Positions 1 through 9,050 are shown, counted from the first letter of the stretch. The stretch is DNA of 64,000 nucleotides from Thiomonas bhubaneswarensis (GCF_001418255.1 NZ_LIPV01000001.1:124001-188000); one strand, 5' to 3'. The notes: generated by a model not told the origin, from the letters alone. Program-made: numbers and translations.

Positions 1-597
1 CTCGGCATCGTCCACGACCACGGCCAGTTGATACGCCCAGGCACCATCGGCACGCTTGAGCACGAAGTCGCCACACTCCAGACTGAGGATTTGCGATTGC
101 TCGCCCAGGCGTCGGTCGAACCAGATCAGCGGCTGCCCGTCATCGTCGGGCAGGCGAAGCCGCCAGGAACGTGGACTGCGCCCGTGCAATCCGCTGCGGC
201 AGGTGCCTGGGTAGATCGCTTCCTGGCCGCGCGCCGGTAGGCGGTTCTCCGAGGCGAGCACGGCAAGAATGTCCGAGCGCGAACAGCCGCAGGGGTAAGC
301 GCGATCGGCGCCGATCAAGGCATCGAGCGCCTGCTGATACAGCGCGCCGCGCTGTGATTGCCACACCGGCGGCTGATCGGGATGCAGGCCACAGGCGGCA
401 AGCTGCTGCAGAATGATTTGCGCCGCGCCTTCGACGTTGCGGGTGAAGTCCACATCTTCCACCCGTACCAGCCAGACGCCGTCATGCGCGCGCGCATCCA
501 GCCATGAGGCGAGCGCCGCGACCAGCGAACCCGCGTGCAGCGGGCCTGTGGGCGATGGCGCGAATCTGCCGACGTAGCGTGGTGGCGATGTCGTCAT
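1..597 (-). CDS. gluQRS: glutamyl-Q tRNA(Asp) synthetase, 3'-truncated by window edge
   Basis: Reading leftwards from an ATG at 597, 199 codons are visible and the frame is still open at base 1, so the C-terminal third lies outside. The N-terminus reads [18 protein letters not shown] (residues 7-24), the nucleotide-binding signature of glutamyl-tRNA synthetase-like class I enzymes with HAGS in the HIGH position; a CGC pair near residue 100 fits the zinc site of this family. Unlike GltX, GluQRS lacks the anticodon-binding domain and attaches glutamate to queuosine at position 34 of tRNA(Asp). The usual length is about 300 residues. It follows sco by about 75 bases on the same strand. Confidence 0.9.
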   Translation of the reverse strand, partial: MTTSPPRYVGRFAPSPTGPLHAGSLVAALASWLDARAHDGVWLVRVEDVDFTRNVEGAAQIILQQLAACGLHPDQPPVWQSQRGALYQQALDALIGADRAYPCGCSRSDILAVLASENRLPARGQEAIYPGTCRSGLHGRSPRSWRLRLPDDDGQPLIWFDRRLGEQSQILSLECGDFVLKRADGAWAYQLAVVVDDAE

Positions 598-642
598 GCC
601 AGCCTGCACCAGGAGCCAGTCAGACTTGAGGATCGCGGCTGC

Positions 643-669
643 AAAATGGCCTTGCCGCGCCCTGCGGCA
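643..669 (-). terminator. possible terminator after sco
   Basis: Just after the sco stop, the minus strand forms a TGCCGC/GCGGCA stem with a 5-nt loop, followed 7 nt later by four T residues. The T tract is short and offset, so this may be only a weak terminator or a processing hairpin between the oxidase-assembly genes and gluQRS. Confidence 0.3.
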
Positions 670-671
670 GC

Positions 672-1277
672 TCAATGCCCTTCGAGCAAGGCGTTGATGT
701 CCAGCGCCAGGTCTTTGGCACTCACGCCTTCACGCTCGAACAGGCGGATCTTGCCTTTGGGATCGAAGACATAAAAACCGGCCGTATGGTCCATGGTGTA
801 GCTTCCGGGCGTCTTGCCAGGCACTTTTTTGTAATACACCTTGAAGTTCTTGGCCGTCAGGGCGATCTGTTCGGGCGTGCCGGTCAGCGCCAGGAAGGTC
901 GGGTTGAAGTGCGTGACGTAGGCCTTGAGGATCTCCGGCGTGTCGCGCGTGGGATCGACCGTGACGAAGAGAAACTGCACATCCTTGGCTTTGGTGCCCA
1001 GATCGTCCATGGCCTGTGCCACGACCTGCATCGACGCCGGGCAGATGTCGGGGCACTGGGTGTAGCCGAAGTACATCACCACGACCTTGCCGGCAAAGTC
1101 GGCCAGGGTGCGTTGCTTGCCGTTGAAATCGGTCAGCGAAAAGCCATCGGCATACGGCACCCCGGTGATGTCCACGCCGTGAAACGCATAAGGCTTGCTG
1201 CAGGCCGCCAGCACGACGGGTGCCAGGGCAGTGGCGACGAGAAGAGAACGGCGGGCGGCAGAGAAACGCTCGGACAT
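672..1277 (-). CDS. SCO1/SenC-type copper chaperone for cytochrome oxidase
   Basis: A 201-residue protein with an N-terminal hydrophobic stretch ending in VLAAC (Cys26), a lipobox-like site that suggests attachment to the outer face of the inner membrane. The thioredoxin-like domain carries the copper-binding CPDIC motif (Cys75, Cys79) and the distal His164 in MDHTAGF. SCO proteins deliver copper to the CuA centre of oxidase subunit II. The ATG at 1277 overlaps the TGA of ctaB by one base (TGATG), showing translational coupling. It is the last gene of the ctaA-ctaB-sco assembly group. Confidence 0.93.
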   Translation of the reverse strand: MSERFSAARRSLLVATALAPVVLAACSKPYAFHGVDITGVPYADGFSLTDFNGKQRTLADFAGKVVVMYFGYTQCPDICPASMQVVAQAMDDLGTKAKDVQFLFVTVDPTRDTPEILKAYVTHFNPTFLALTGTPEQIALTAKNFKVYYKKVPGKTPGSYTMDHTAGFYVFDPKGKIRLFEREGVSAKDLALDINALLEGH

Positions 1278-2185
1278 CAGACGAAATGAATGCGCAGGTA
1301 GTGATCCACCAGCAAGGCGGCGAAGAGCAGCGAAAGATAAAGGATCGAATACCGGAAAGTCTTGCGCGAAAGCAAGTCGCTGTAGTTGCGCTTGAGCGCC
1401 CAGGCGTAGGCGATGAAGATGCCGTCGAGCACGACCGCACTGAGCAGATAGATCAGCCCGCTCATGCCCAGCACATAGGGCAGGAGGGTGACGGCCGTCA
1501 GCAGCAGGGTGTAGAGCAGAATCTGCGTGCGGGTGAACTCTGAGCCGTGGGTGACGGGCAACATGGGCAGCCCCGACTTTTTGTAGTCGTCCACCCGATA
1601 CAGCGCAAGCGCCCAGAAGTGAGGCGGCGTCCAGAGGAAGATGATGAGAAACAGCAGCATCGCTTCCACCGAGACATGGCCGCTGACGGCCGCCCATCCG
1701 AGCACCGGCGGCATGGCCCCGGACGCCCCGCCGATGACGATGTTCTGCGGCGTGGCTGGCTTGAGGAAGATGGTGTAGATGACGGCATAGCCCACGAAGG
1801 TGCCGAAGGTCAGCCACATGGTCAACGGGTTGACCTGGGTGTAAAGCAGCCACATGCCGACGGCGCAGAGCACGCCGGAGAAGGTGATGATGGCCGGGGC
1901 TCCCAACTCACCGTTGGCCGAGGGCCGCCAGGCGGTGCGACGCATCACGGCGTCGATCTTCTGCTCGACCAGGCAATTGAACGCCGCAGCCGCACTCGCC
2001 ACCAGCCAGATGCCCAGGGTGCCGAACAGGACCGGCTCCCAGGACGGCAACCCCGGCTCGGCGAGAAACATGCCGATGACGGCGCAGAAGACGATGAGCT
2101 GCACCACCCGGGGCTTGGTCAGCGCGTAGAGCTGAGCGGCCACACGGGCTGGGCTGGGCGAATGCTTGAGAGCTTGTTGATCCAT
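1277..2185 (-). CDS. ctaB: protoheme IX farnesyltransferase (heme O synthase)
   Basis: A polytopic UbiA-family prenyltransferase of 302 residues. It converts heme b to heme O by adding a farnesyl group, the first step towards heme A. The prenyl-diphosphate-binding region contains N-C-L-V-E followed by ID-x2-MRRT-x2-RP, typical of CyoE/CtaB apart from Glu in place of the first Asp. The ATG at 2185 (MDQQALK) is preceded by GGAG at good spacing, so it is preferred to an upstream TTG at 2209 that overlaps the ctaA stop. It lies directly after ctaA, which uses its product. Confidence 0.93.
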   Translation of the reverse strand: MDQQALKHSPSPARVAAQLYALTKPRVVQLIVFCAVIGMFLAEPGLPSWEPVLFGTLGIWLVASAAAAFNCLVEQKIDAVMRRTAWRPSANGELGAPAIITFSGVLCAVGMWLLYTQVNPLTMWLTFGTFVGYAVIYTIFLKPATPQNIVIGGASGAMPPVLGWAAVSGHVSVEAMLLFLIIFLWTPPHFWALALYRVDDYKKSGLPMLPVTHGSEFTRTQILLYTLLLTAVTLLPYVLGMSGLIYLLSAVVLDGIFIAYAWALKRNYSDLLSRKTFRYSILYLSLLFAALLVDHYLRIHFV

Positions 2186-2205
2186 GAAAATCTCCGCGCC
2201 GAGGC

Positions 2206-3369
2206 TCAATGTTTCGGCAAGGGTTGCGCCGGTGTGACTTTGACGAAAGCCGAACCGAGCGACTCCGAGGGCGCCGTGCTGCGCACCGTGGCACTGACCC
2301 GATATATGCCCGTGGCGAGCAGCAACATCAGAATGGCCGAACCGCCGTTATGCGCCACCGCGACCACGAGGGGATGCCCCTCCGTGACCAGGGTGATGCC
2401 AAAAATCACCTGCAGCACCACGGCCAGGGCGATCCAGCCCGCCAGCCGCCGCAGCGCGGGGTGGCGCCACAGCGCCGCCACGGCGGCGAACACCGCCAGC
2501 GTCGTGACGATGGCAAACAGGCGATGGCCCCACTGAATCGCCACCAGCGCCGCCTCGGTGATGGGCTGGCCATCACCGGTTTCGCCAAGGTGACGCCAGA
2601 AGGTGAAACCCTGTGCCCAGTTGGCCGTGGGATCGAAACTGCCATTGCAGGTCGGAAAGCCGCTGCAGGCCAGCGCGGCGTAGTTGGTACTGGTCCACCC
2701 ACCGAGGAAGATCTGTAGGCCCGTGGTGATCAGCGCGGTCCAGAGGAGGACGCGCGTGAGCGTCCCCGCGTTCACGCTCACCAGATCGGCCCTGTTGCGC
2801 ATCCAGAACCAGGCCAGCAGAACGAGCAGAATGATGCCCCCCATGAGGTGCAAGGTCACGATGAGCGGAAACAGCCGCATGGTGACCGTCCACTTGCCAA
2901 ACAGGCCCTGCAGCACCACCCAGAAGAACAGCACAATGGGCAGGCCGAGCTTGATGTCCTCGCCGTGACGGCGGGCCCAGATGGCGCGCGCCAGCAGCAC
3001 CATGATCAAGGTGCCGATGATGCTGCCCGCGTAGCGATGGATCATCTCGATCCAGGCTTTGAACGGGCTGACATAGCCCTGCGTGCCGCCCTGCTCCTGC
3101 ACCGCCTGCGCAATCTGCTCGTGCGCCTGCAGCGGCGTGAACTTGGCGTAGCAACCGGGCCAGTCGGGGCAGCCCAGGCCCGAATCACTCAGACGCACGT
3201 AAGAGCCGAACATCACCAGATCGAGGGTGAGAAACACCAGCACGGCGGTGAGCTTGGACCAGCGCATTTTCAGCCCCATCCAGAACACCACGGCGAGCAC
3301 GGCCACCCACACCAGCGCCTGCACCCAGTGCAAGGAAAACTGCCAGATCGCATTGCTGGTGATCGTCAT
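2206..3369 (-). CDS. ctaA: heme A synthase (COX15/CtaA family)
   Basis: 387 residues with about eight transmembrane segments. It oxidises the C8 methyl of heme O to the formyl group of heme A, the cofactor of the aa3 oxidase encoded next door. Paired histidines expected for the two heme sites are visible (HRYAGS, HLMGG, HRLFA, HNGGS), together with two Cys pairs on the outer side (GCPDWPGC and CSGFPTC). The first codons overlap the stop of the upstream assembly gene by 4 bases (ATGA), indicating an operon. Confidence 0.93.
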   Translation of the reverse strand: MTITSNAIWQFSLHWVQALVWVAVLAVVFWMGLKMRWSKLTAVLVFLTLDLVMFGSYVRLSDSGLGCPDWPGCYAKFTPLQAHEQIAQAVQEQGGTQGYVSPFKAWIEMIHRYAGSIIGTLIMVLLARAIWARRHGEDIKLGLPIVLFFWVVLQGLFGKWTVTMRLFPLIVTLHLMGGIILLVLLAWFWMRNRADLVSVNAGTLTRVLLWTALITTGLQIFLGGWTSTNYAALACSGFPTCNGSFDPTANWAQGFTFWRHLGETGDGQPITEAALVAIQWGHRLFAIVTTLAVFAAVAALWRHPALRRLAGWIALAVVLQVIFGITLVTEGHPLVVAVAHNGGSAILMLLLATGIYRVSATVRSTAPSESLGSAFVKVTPAQPLPKH

Positions 3370-4037
3370 TGCACAGGCTCCACATGCTTGAATTTGATGC
3401 CCGCATTGTTGTAGAGCAACTTGGCGAGCACGCGCCTCATCTTCGTCGGGTCGGGGTTGGGCGGAAACTGCATCATCAGATGGCCGAAGGGATCGACCAG
3501 CCAGGTCGGCCCCTGTAGCTGCCCGCCCTCATGCGGCAGCCAGGCCGCAAGCTGACCGGGCTGGCCGCGCAGAATGAGTGTGCCCTCGGCCGGTTCCAGC
3601 ACGCCGGGATTGATGGGTGCGTCGTCCGTTACCAGCCAGACGCGAACGATCTGGTCGCGATTGTCGCCCTGGGCGATGCGGATTTGTCGCATGTAGAACA
3701 GCGATTGCTGGCACTGCTTGTCGCATGCCGCAGGAGCGGCCATCACCATCAGCCAATAGCCCTCCAGACGCCTGAGGTCGTAGGACTTGCCGTCGAGAGT
3801 CTTCAGGCTGAGGTCGAGCGGGATGGGGCGCTGAGGTTCGACCAGCGAACCGTATGGCGGCTTGCCCGAGGGATGCACGACGTAGAACAGCACAAACGCC
3901 GCCACGATGGGCGCGGCCGACATGCCAAGCAGCAGCCACAACGTCCACATCGACCGGGGCTTGCGCACAGGGGGCTGAGCGGGAGGGGTAAGGCCTGAAG
4001 TCAAGGGGGAACTCACGATCGGTGCGTCAGAAGACAT
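3366..4037 (-). CDS. thioredoxin-like oxidase assembly membrane protein
   Basis: A 223-residue protein with one transmembrane segment near residues 31-53 and a periplasmic domain of thioredoxin-like fold. It resembles the hypothetical transmembrane protein found between SURF1 and ctaA in Burkholderiales cytochrome oxidase clusters. The usual CxxxC copper motif of SCO proteins is replaced by a single pair in AACDKQC, so copper or redox function is possible but not shown. Position and 4-base overlap with ctaA argue for a role in oxidase or heme A assembly. No specific reaction can be assigned. Confidence 0.75.
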   Translation of the reverse strand: MSSDAPIVSSPLTSGLTPPAQPPVRKPRSMWTLWLLLGMSAAPIVAAFVLFYVVHPSGKPPYGSLVEPQRPIPLDLSLKTLDGKSYDLRRLEGYWLMVMAAPAACDKQCQQSLFYMRQIRIAQGDNRDQIVRVWLVTDDAPINPGVLEPAEGTLILRGQPGQLAAWLPHEGGQLQGPTWLVDPFGHLMMQFPPNPDPTKMRRVLAKLLYNNAGIKFKHVEPVQ

Positions 4038-4064
4038 TCCACAAAGAGATTCGACAACGTCGGC

Positions 4065-4862
4065 TCAAGAGGCGCGGGGCATGGCCTGATCCGGGGCCTC
4101 GCCCAAGGTCCGTGCCTTGCGCAGACGTCGGTATAAGAAGTACAGCAGCAGCACCACGCCCGTGGCGCTCATGCCGAACCACTGCGCGGCGTAGCCGTAG
4201 TTCGTGCCGATACCCGTATTCGCCGCCGGCCATTGCCTGCCGAGCCCGTCTTTCAGATCACCCGACTGGCGCAGCACATAAGGCAGCAGCTCGATGTGAT
4301 GGAAAGCCGCATATTTGCTGAGGTTCACATTCTGCCGGATCACCTGACCCGGCGGCTCCGGGAAAAACGAGAACCATTCTGAGGGCGGTGGGGCGATAAG
4401 TCCATCGATGGTCGTCAATCCTTGCGGCGTTTGGTAGGGCGCCAGCAGGTTCATCGCCTGAAAGTTACGCGGAATCCAGCCCCGCAGCACCATGACATAT
4501 CGATCGCTGCCCGCCAGCTTGAGCGGTGTCAGCACCCAGAAACCCGTCTGCTCGTCCTGCTGTCGATTCTGCAGGTAGATCGTCCACTGGCTGGCGAACT
4601 CGCCGGTGGCCCTTGCCCGGCGCCACACATCACTGCCGAGATCGATGCCCGCCTGCCCGACCTGCAGCGGATGCGCCTTCTCGCGCTGATCCATCTGCTG
4701 ATTCAGGGCTTCTTTCTGGTGCGCTCGGCCAAGCTGCCAGAACCCCAGCGACATCGTCACCCCGATCACCACCAGGCCCAGAATGATGATCAGCAACTCC
4801 TTGGGGCCAAATGCCTTCTCCGCCTTCGCCGCACTGAATTCTGAGGTAATCTGCTTGTCCAT
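4065..4862 (-). CDS. SURF1 family cytochrome oxidase assembly protein
   Basis: 265 residues from ATG at 4862 (an in-frame GTG lies 6 bases upstream). The architecture is that of SURF1: one transmembrane helix near residues 20-45 with the GFWQLGRA signature just after it, a periplasmic domain containing LRGWIPR, and a second helix near the C-terminus ending in LYRRLRKA. SURF1 proteins help place heme A in subunit I. It starts the group SURF1, assembly protein, ctaA, ctaB, sco. Its start is only 17 bases from the divergent DUF2909 gene. Confidence 0.9.
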   Translation of the reverse strand: MDKQITSEFSAAKAEKAFGPKELLIIILGLVVIGVTMSLGFWQLGRAHQKEALNQQMDQREKAHPLQVGQAGIDLGSDVWRRARATGEFASQWTIYLQNRQQDEQTGFWVLTPLKLAGSDRYVMVLRGWIPRNFQAMNLLAPYQTPQGLTTIDGLIAPPPSEWFSFFPEPPGQVIRQNVNLSKYAAFHHIELLPYVLRQSGDLKDGLGRQWPAANTGIGTNYGYAAQWFGMSATGVVLLLYFLYRRLRKARTLGEAPDQAMPRAS

Positions 4863-4879
4863 CTGCACGGGCTCACACC

Positions 4880-5083
4880 ATGAAAATCCTGATCCCCATC
4901 GCCTTTCTGCTCATCATCGGGAGCCTGTTTTCCGGTTTGTTCTTTGTGATGAAGGATAAAGGCAAAAGCAATCGCGCCGTGTATGCACTGACTTTCAGGG
5001 TCGGGTTCTCGGTCTTGCTGTTTCTGATTCTGATCATCAGTTACAAATTGGGATGGATTCATCCCCATGACGTCGGGCAGTAA
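4880..5083 (+). CDS. twin-transmembrane protein, DUF2909 family
   Basis: A 67-residue protein with two hydrophobic helices (about residues 4-23 and 42-60) separated by a short basic loop. It fits DUF2909, small membrane proteins found beside cytochrome oxidase genes in betaproteobacteria. It is the only plus-strand gene in the oxidase region: its start faces SURF1 with a 17-base gap, so its promoter must lie inside SURF1, and it ends at a bidirectional terminator facing ctaE. Function unknown; a role in oxidase assembly is inferred from position. Confidence 0.8.
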   Translation: MKILIPIAFLLIIGSLFSGLFFVMKDKGKSNRAVYALTFRVGFSVLLFLILIISYKLGWIHPHDVGQ

Positions 5084-5091
5084 GCCCGAAG

Positions 5092-5122
5092 AAAAATGCG
5101 CCGCTTCTGCGGCGCATTTTTT
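5092..5122. terminator. bidirectional rho-independent terminator
   Basis: A 10-bp perfect stem AATGCGCCGC/GCGGCGCATT with a 4-nt loop, flanked by an A run on the left and a T run on the right, so both strands read as stem plus U tract. It separates the convergent DUF2909 gene and ctaE. Confidence 0.9.
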
Positions 5123-5136
5123 CGGCCTGATCTACA

Positions 5137-5997
5137 TCAGAGCCAGTAAACCAGCACGTACAGCAGCAACCAGACCACGTCGACGAAGTGCCAGTACCAG
5201 GCAGCACCCTCGAAAGCGAAGTGGTGATCGGCGGTGAAATTACCCCTGATCAGGCGAATCAGCACCACGGTCAGCATGGTCGCACCGAGGAACACGTGGA
5301 AACCGTGAAAACCGGTCAGCATGAAGAAGGTCGAGCCGTAGATGCCCGAAGACAGCTTCACGCCCTCCACCGTGTAGGCGTGGTGGTATTCGTAACCCTG
5401 CATGAACAGGAAGATCACGCCAAGCGCAATGGTCAGCGCCAGCCAGAAAATCGCCTTGCCCCGATGCGCTGCGCGCAGCGCGTGGTGAGCGATGGTCAGG
5501 GTGACGCCCGAACTCAGCAGCAGCGCCGTATTGATGGTCGGGATGGGCCACGGACCCAGCGCCTCATGCACGGAAGGAATCAGGCCACCGGGCCCCGTGG
5601 ACGGCCAGGTTCCCGCGAAGTTGGGCCACAGAATCTTGCTGTGCAGCGCCGACAGATCGGGCAGCGAGAACTCACGCGAGTAATACAGCGCGCCGAAGAA
5701 CGAGGCGAAGAACATCACCTCCGAGAAAATGAACCACGCCATGCTCCAGCGATACGACGTGTCCACGCGCTGGTTGTGCTTACCCGACTCACTCTCACCG
5801 ATGGCCTTGCCGAACCAGCTGAACACGATATACACCACCCACAGGAAGCCTGCGAGTAACAGCCATTCCATGTGCGGCACACCGTTGAACCAAAGCCCGG
5901 CACCGAACGCCATGGCCAGCAAACCCATGGCGGTCAGCACCGGGAATTGCGATGGCCCAGGCAGAAAGTAGCCGTGGGGCTGGGTTGAAGATGCCAT
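5137..5997 (-). CDS. ctaE: cytochrome c oxidase subunit III
   Basis: 286 residues with seven predicted transmembrane helices, full length for subunit III of aa3 oxidases. Family features include WPNFAGTWPS, the helix containing GYEYHHAY, and the C-terminal HFVDVVWLLLY signature. Subunit III stabilises the catalytic core in the inner membrane. The ATG at 5997 follows a strong AGGAGG Shine-Dalgarno. It is the last gene of the structural oxidase operon and is followed by a terminator. Confidence 0.96.
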   Translation of the reverse strand: MASSTQPHGYFLPGPSQFPVLTAMGLLAMAFGAGLWFNGVPHMEWLLLAGFLWVVYIVFSWFGKAIGESESGKHNQRVDTSYRWSMAWFIFSEVMFFASFFGALYYSREFSLPDLSALHSKILWPNFAGTWPSTGPGGLIPSVHEALGPWPIPTINTALLLSSGVTLTIAHHALRAAHRGKAIFWLALTIALGVIFLFMQGYEYHHAYTVEGVKLSSGIYGSTFFMLTGFHGFHVFLGATMLTVVLIRLIRGNFTADHHFAFEGAAWYWHFVDVVWLLLYVLVYWL

Positions 5998-6008
5998 ATT
6001 GCCTCCTG

Positions 6009-6224
6009 TTATGTGCGCGCGGCGCTGGAAATCACCAAATTGACAATCAAGATCAGCCCGATCACAAAGACTGCTGCGGCGAGTAAGCCTGCGGCAATGA
6101 TGTGTTCGGGTTTTGCATGCTCAAAATCTTTGCTTCGCTCACTGGATTTTCGTATGCCGGCAAAAGACCAGAGTACGGCCACCACTGCGCGCAGGAAAGA
6201 AGGTCGAGAAGAGGAACTCAACAC
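6009..6224 (-). CDS. small membrane protein, DUF2970 family
   Basis: 71 residues with one C-terminal transmembrane helix (about 43-66) and an N-terminal SFLRAVVAVLWSFAGIRKS segment, the pattern of DUF2970 proteins seen between cox11 and cox3 in Burkholderiales. No ATG is available: the start is probably GTG at 6224 or TTG at 6221. Function unknown; position 11 bases before ctaE indicates co-expression with the oxidase. Confidence 0.75.
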   Translation of the reverse strand: MLSSSSRPSFLRAVVAVLWSFAGIRKSSERSKDFEHAKPEHIIAAGLLAAAVFVIGLILIVNLVISSAART

Positions 6225-6240
6225 ACACTTTCTACTGGAT

Positions 6241-6274
6241 CGAGATTCGGCAGGCCTTGGCCTGCCAAATCTCG
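6241..6274. repeat. 34-bp near-perfect palindrome between oxidase cistrons
   Basis: Two 16-nt arms, CGAGATTCGGCAGGCC and its reverse complement with one mismatch, separated by TT. It lies between the small assembly gene and DUF2970, where most Burkholderiales carry ctaG/cox11. It lacks a T tract, so it is more likely an mRNA processing or stabilising hairpin, or a deletion scar, than a terminator. Confidence 0.75.
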
Positions 6275-6278
6275 CAAA

Positions 6279-6404
6279 TCACATACCCAAAACCTTTGCC
6301 TTGATCAGATAACCGAGGTAAATCGCCAGCGCGATACTCACCATGATCATGGCCGTCTTGAAATTCTGGCGGCGCTTTTCGGGTGGAAGCTGGCGATTGC
6401 TCAT
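6279..6404 (-). CDS. cytochrome oxidase small assembly protein (41 aa)
   Basis: A short frame reading MSNRQLPPEKRRQNFKTAMI and then a single hydrophobic helix to IKAKVLGM. It has a basic N-terminus and one transmembrane segment, matching the tiny protein that follows ctaD in Burkholderiales oxidase operons. It starts 8 bases after the ctaD stop, in the same direction. The function is inferred from conserved position only; the protein is too short for firm domain assignment. Confidence 0.75.
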   Translation of the reverse strand: MSNRQLPPEKRRQNFKTAMIMVSIALAIYLGYLIKAKVLGM

Positions 6405-6411
6405 ATCGATT

Positions 6412-8043
6412 TCAGTTGTAGCCCAGAACGCGCGTGGCATCGGCATTCAGCTTGGGCGGGGTTTCAAAGGTGTGGAACGGCGCGGGCGAGGGGATTTCCC
6501 ACTCCAGGCCCTCGGCACCATCCCAAGGACGTTGCGGCGCTTTTTCGCCCTTGCCACGCAGCACCGGAATCACCACGGCGAACAGGAAGTACGCCTGCGA
6601 CAGACCGAACAGCCAGGCACCGATGGTCGAGATCTGGTTGAAATCGGTGAACTGCACCGGGTAGGCCACATAGCGGCGCGGCATGCCGGCCAGACCGAGG
6701 AAGTGCTGCGGGAAGAAAGCGATGTTGAACGAAATCATCGAGGTCCAGAAGTGGATCTTGCCCGCGGTTTCGTTGTACATCACCCCGCTCCACTTCGGCG
6801 ACCAGTAGTAGAAGCCCATGAAGATGCCGAACAGCGAGCCGGCCACCAGCACGTAGTGGAAGTGGGCGATCACGAAATAGGTGTTATGAAGCTGGGTGTC
6901 GATGGGCACCATCGCCAGCATCAGGCCGGTAAAGCCGCCCAGGGTGAACACGAAGATGAAGCCCACGGCAAACAGCATCGGGGTCTCGAACGTCATGGAG
7001 CCGCGCCACATCGTAGCCACCCAGTTGAACACCTTCACGCCGGTGGGCACGGCAATCAGCATGGTGGCATACATGAAGAACAGCTGGCCCGTGGTGGGCA
7101 TGCCCGCGGTGAACATGTGGTGCGCCCAGACCAGGAAGGACAGGATGGCAATCGACGCCGAGGCGTACACCATCGAGCTGTAGCCGAACAGCTTCTTGCG
7201 GGAGAACGCAGGAATGACCGCGCTGACGATGCCGAACACCGGCAGAATCATCACATACACCTCGGGGTGGCCGAAGAACCAGAACAGGTGCTGATACAGC
7301 ACCGGGTCACCGCCGCCGGTCGCGCTGAAGAAGCTGGTGCCGAAGTGGCGATCGGTCAGGGTCATGGTGACGGCACCGGCCAGCACGGGCATGATGGCCA
7401 GCAGCAGGTAGGCGGTGATCAGCCAGGTCCAGACGAACAGCGGCATTTTCATCAGCGTCATGCCGGGAGCGCGCATGTTCAGGATGGTGACGATGATGTT
7501 GATCGACCCCATGATGGACGATGCGCCCATCAGGTGGATGGCGAAAATCACCAGATCCATGCCCATGCCCTGCTGAACGGTCAGCGGGGCGTAGAGCGTC
7601 CAGCCCACGCCGGGTGCGCCCCCAGGGACGAAGAACGATGCCGTCAGCAGAATGCCCGCCGGGATCAGCAGCCAGAAGCTGAGGTTGTTCAGGCGCGGGA
7701 AGGCCATGTCGGGAGCGCCGATCTGCAGCGGAATCATCCAGTTGGCAAAACCCACCAGTGCGGGCATGACCGAACCGAAGATCATCATGATGCCGTGCAT
7801 GGTCCCGAAAGCGTTGAACAACTCGGGATTCAACAACCAGACGTAGGGCTTCCACAGTTCGGTGCGAATCGCCAGCGCCAGAATGCCGCCCTCGAACAAC
7901 ATCCACAAGGCGAACAGCAAGTACATCGTGCCGATGTCTTTGTGGTTGGTGGAGAACAGCCAACGGCGGATGCCGTGGGGATGTTCGTGTGCATGGTCAC
8001 CGGCGTGGGCCGATGGCGGTGCGTGATCGATGACTGCGCTCAT
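6412..8043 (-). CDS. ctaD: cytochrome c oxidase subunit I
   Basis: 543 residues, twelve helices, the catalytic subunit of an aa3-type proton-pumping oxidase. FGHPEVYV carries the CuB histidine and the cross-linked tyrosine; WAHHMF supplies the other CuB histidines; HNTYFVIAHFHYVL gives the ligands of heme a3 and heme a. D-channel residues are present in FNAFGTMHG and FANWMIPLQIGAPDMAFPR, so it is an A-type oxidase. The ATG at 8043 follows AGGAAGG and is preferred to an upstream in-frame start at 8064. The N-terminus is His-rich (residues 10-25). Confidence 0.97.
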   Translation of the reverse strand: MSAVIDHAPPSAHAGDHAHEHPHGIRRWLFSTNHKDIGTMYLLFALWMLFEGGILALAIRTELWKPYVWLLNPELFNAFGTMHGIMMIFGSVMPALVGFANWMIPLQIGAPDMAFPRLNNLSFWLLIPAGILLTASFFVPGGAPGVGWTLYAPLTVQQGMGMDLVIFAIHLMGASSIMGSINIIVTILNMRAPGMTLMKMPLFVWTWLITAYLLLAIMPVLAGAVTMTLTDRHFGTSFFSATGGGDPVLYQHLFWFFGHPEVYVMILPVFGIVSAVIPAFSRKKLFGYSSMVYASASIAILSFLVWAHHMFTAGMPTTGQLFFMYATMLIAVPTGVKVFNWVATMWRGSMTFETPMLFAVGFIFVFTLGGFTGLMLAMVPIDTQLHNTYFVIAHFHYVLVAGSLFGIFMGFYYWSPKWSGVMYNETAGKIHFWTSMISFNIAFFPQHFLGLAGMPRRYVAYPVQFTDFNQISTIGAWLFGLSQAYFLFAVVIPVLRGKGEKAPQRPWDGAEGLEWEIPSPAPFHTFETPPKLNADATRVLGYN

Positions 8044-8143
8044 GGTGCCTTCCTTTCCTGCCATTCCAGAAAATGTTGATACGTCGTTTTGTTGCTAGGC
8101 CGCGTTGTTATGGGTTGTCTCCCCCACCCGCGCTACTTGGTAT

Positions 8144-9010
8144 TCAGGTCTTGCTCGGCGCAGCGCCGTCGGCCGGTGGCGTGCTGTCGGGGTGTGCCTT
8201 TTTCCACTGCGCAACCCACTGCTCGTACTCAGGCATGGTCACCACCTTGATGACGATGGGCATGAAGGCGTGATACTTGCCGCAGATCTGGGCGCACTGC
8301 CCGTAGTAGGTGCCGGTCTTTTCGGCGGTAAACCAGGTCGAACGCACGAAGCCGGGAATGGCATCCATCTGCACGCCCAGCGAATTGACATAGAAGCCGT
8401 GCAGCACGTCGTCGGACGTGGTGACGATCTTGATCTTCTTGTTCACCGGCACGACCAGCTCGTGATCGACGGCCAGAACGAAGTTGTTGGGAAGATCCTT
8501 GCCTTCGTAGATTTCGGAGTAGGGCGTGGTCAAGGTGGACCAGAAGGAAATGCCCTTGCCCGGACCGGCCATGTAGTCATAGCCCCACTTCCACTGCGCG
8601 CCCGTGGCCTTGACGGTCATGAAGGAGTCGCTGTGGTTCTCCTGCGCGATCACGGTGCGCGTAGCCGGAACCAGAATAGCGATGACGATGAGGATGGGGA
8701 TGATCGTCCAGGCGATTTCGACCTTAGTGCTCTCATGGAAGTGCGCAGCCACCGCACCTTTCGACTTGCGATGCTTGAACACCGCGTAGAACATCGCGCC
8801 GAACACCACGATGCCGATGCCCAGGCAGACCCAGAGCATCATGTCCATCAGGAACTTTTCTTCCTTGGCGATGGGCGAAACCGGGTTCTGGAAATACAGA
8901 CCCAGAACCTGCGGTCCACCGGGAAGACTTTCCACGGCGGCATGGGCCGCGCCCATGACTCCCAGAAGGGATGCCGCAGTTGCCAGACGGATTTGATGCA
9001 TTGCTTTCAT
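8144..9010 (-). CDS. ctaC: cytochrome c oxidase subunit II (no cytochrome c domain)
   Basis: 288 residues: an N-terminal signal-like segment ending AHA, two transmembrane helices (about 55-75 and 96-117) and a periplasmic CuA domain. The CuA site is Cys239-A-Gln241-I-Cys243-x3-His247-x2-Met250, with the upstream His in DDVLHGFYV. The usual Glu of the C-x-E-x-C motif is Gln here. The protein stops about 35 residues after the CuA motif, so it lacks the fused cytochrome c domain present in caa3-type subunits of many Burkholderiales. It lies directly upstream of ctaD. Confidence 0.95.
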   Translation of the reverse strand: MKAMHQIRLATAASLLGVMGAAHAAVESLPGGPQVLGLYFQNPVSPIAKEEKFLMDMMLWVCLGIGIVVFGAMFYAVFKHRKSKGAVAAHFHESTKVEIAWTIIPILIVIAILVPATRTVIAQENHSDSFMTVKATGAQWKWGYDYMAGPGKGISFWSTLTTPYSEIYEGKDLPNNFVLAVDHELVVPVNKKIKIVTTSDDVLHGFYVNSLGVQMDAIPGFVRSTWFTAEKTGTYYGQCAQICGKYHAFMPIVIKVVTMPEYEQWVAQWKKAHPDSTPPADGAAPSKT

Positions 9011-9050
9011 GTCGCCCCACTCTAAGAATTGGTCTCGTCCCTAAAACACA

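Noticed and set aside
672-1853. A 393-residue reading of the sco frame
   Set aside because: The extra N-terminal half lies within ctaB in another frame; the ATG at 1277 gives a normal SCO lipoprotein.
6343-8079. A 578-codon open frame on the plus strand opposite ctaD
   Set aside because: Composition is His/Gln/Arg-rich with no domain; it is the antisense shadow of ctaD in GC-rich DNA. The ctaD frame has all catalytic residues.
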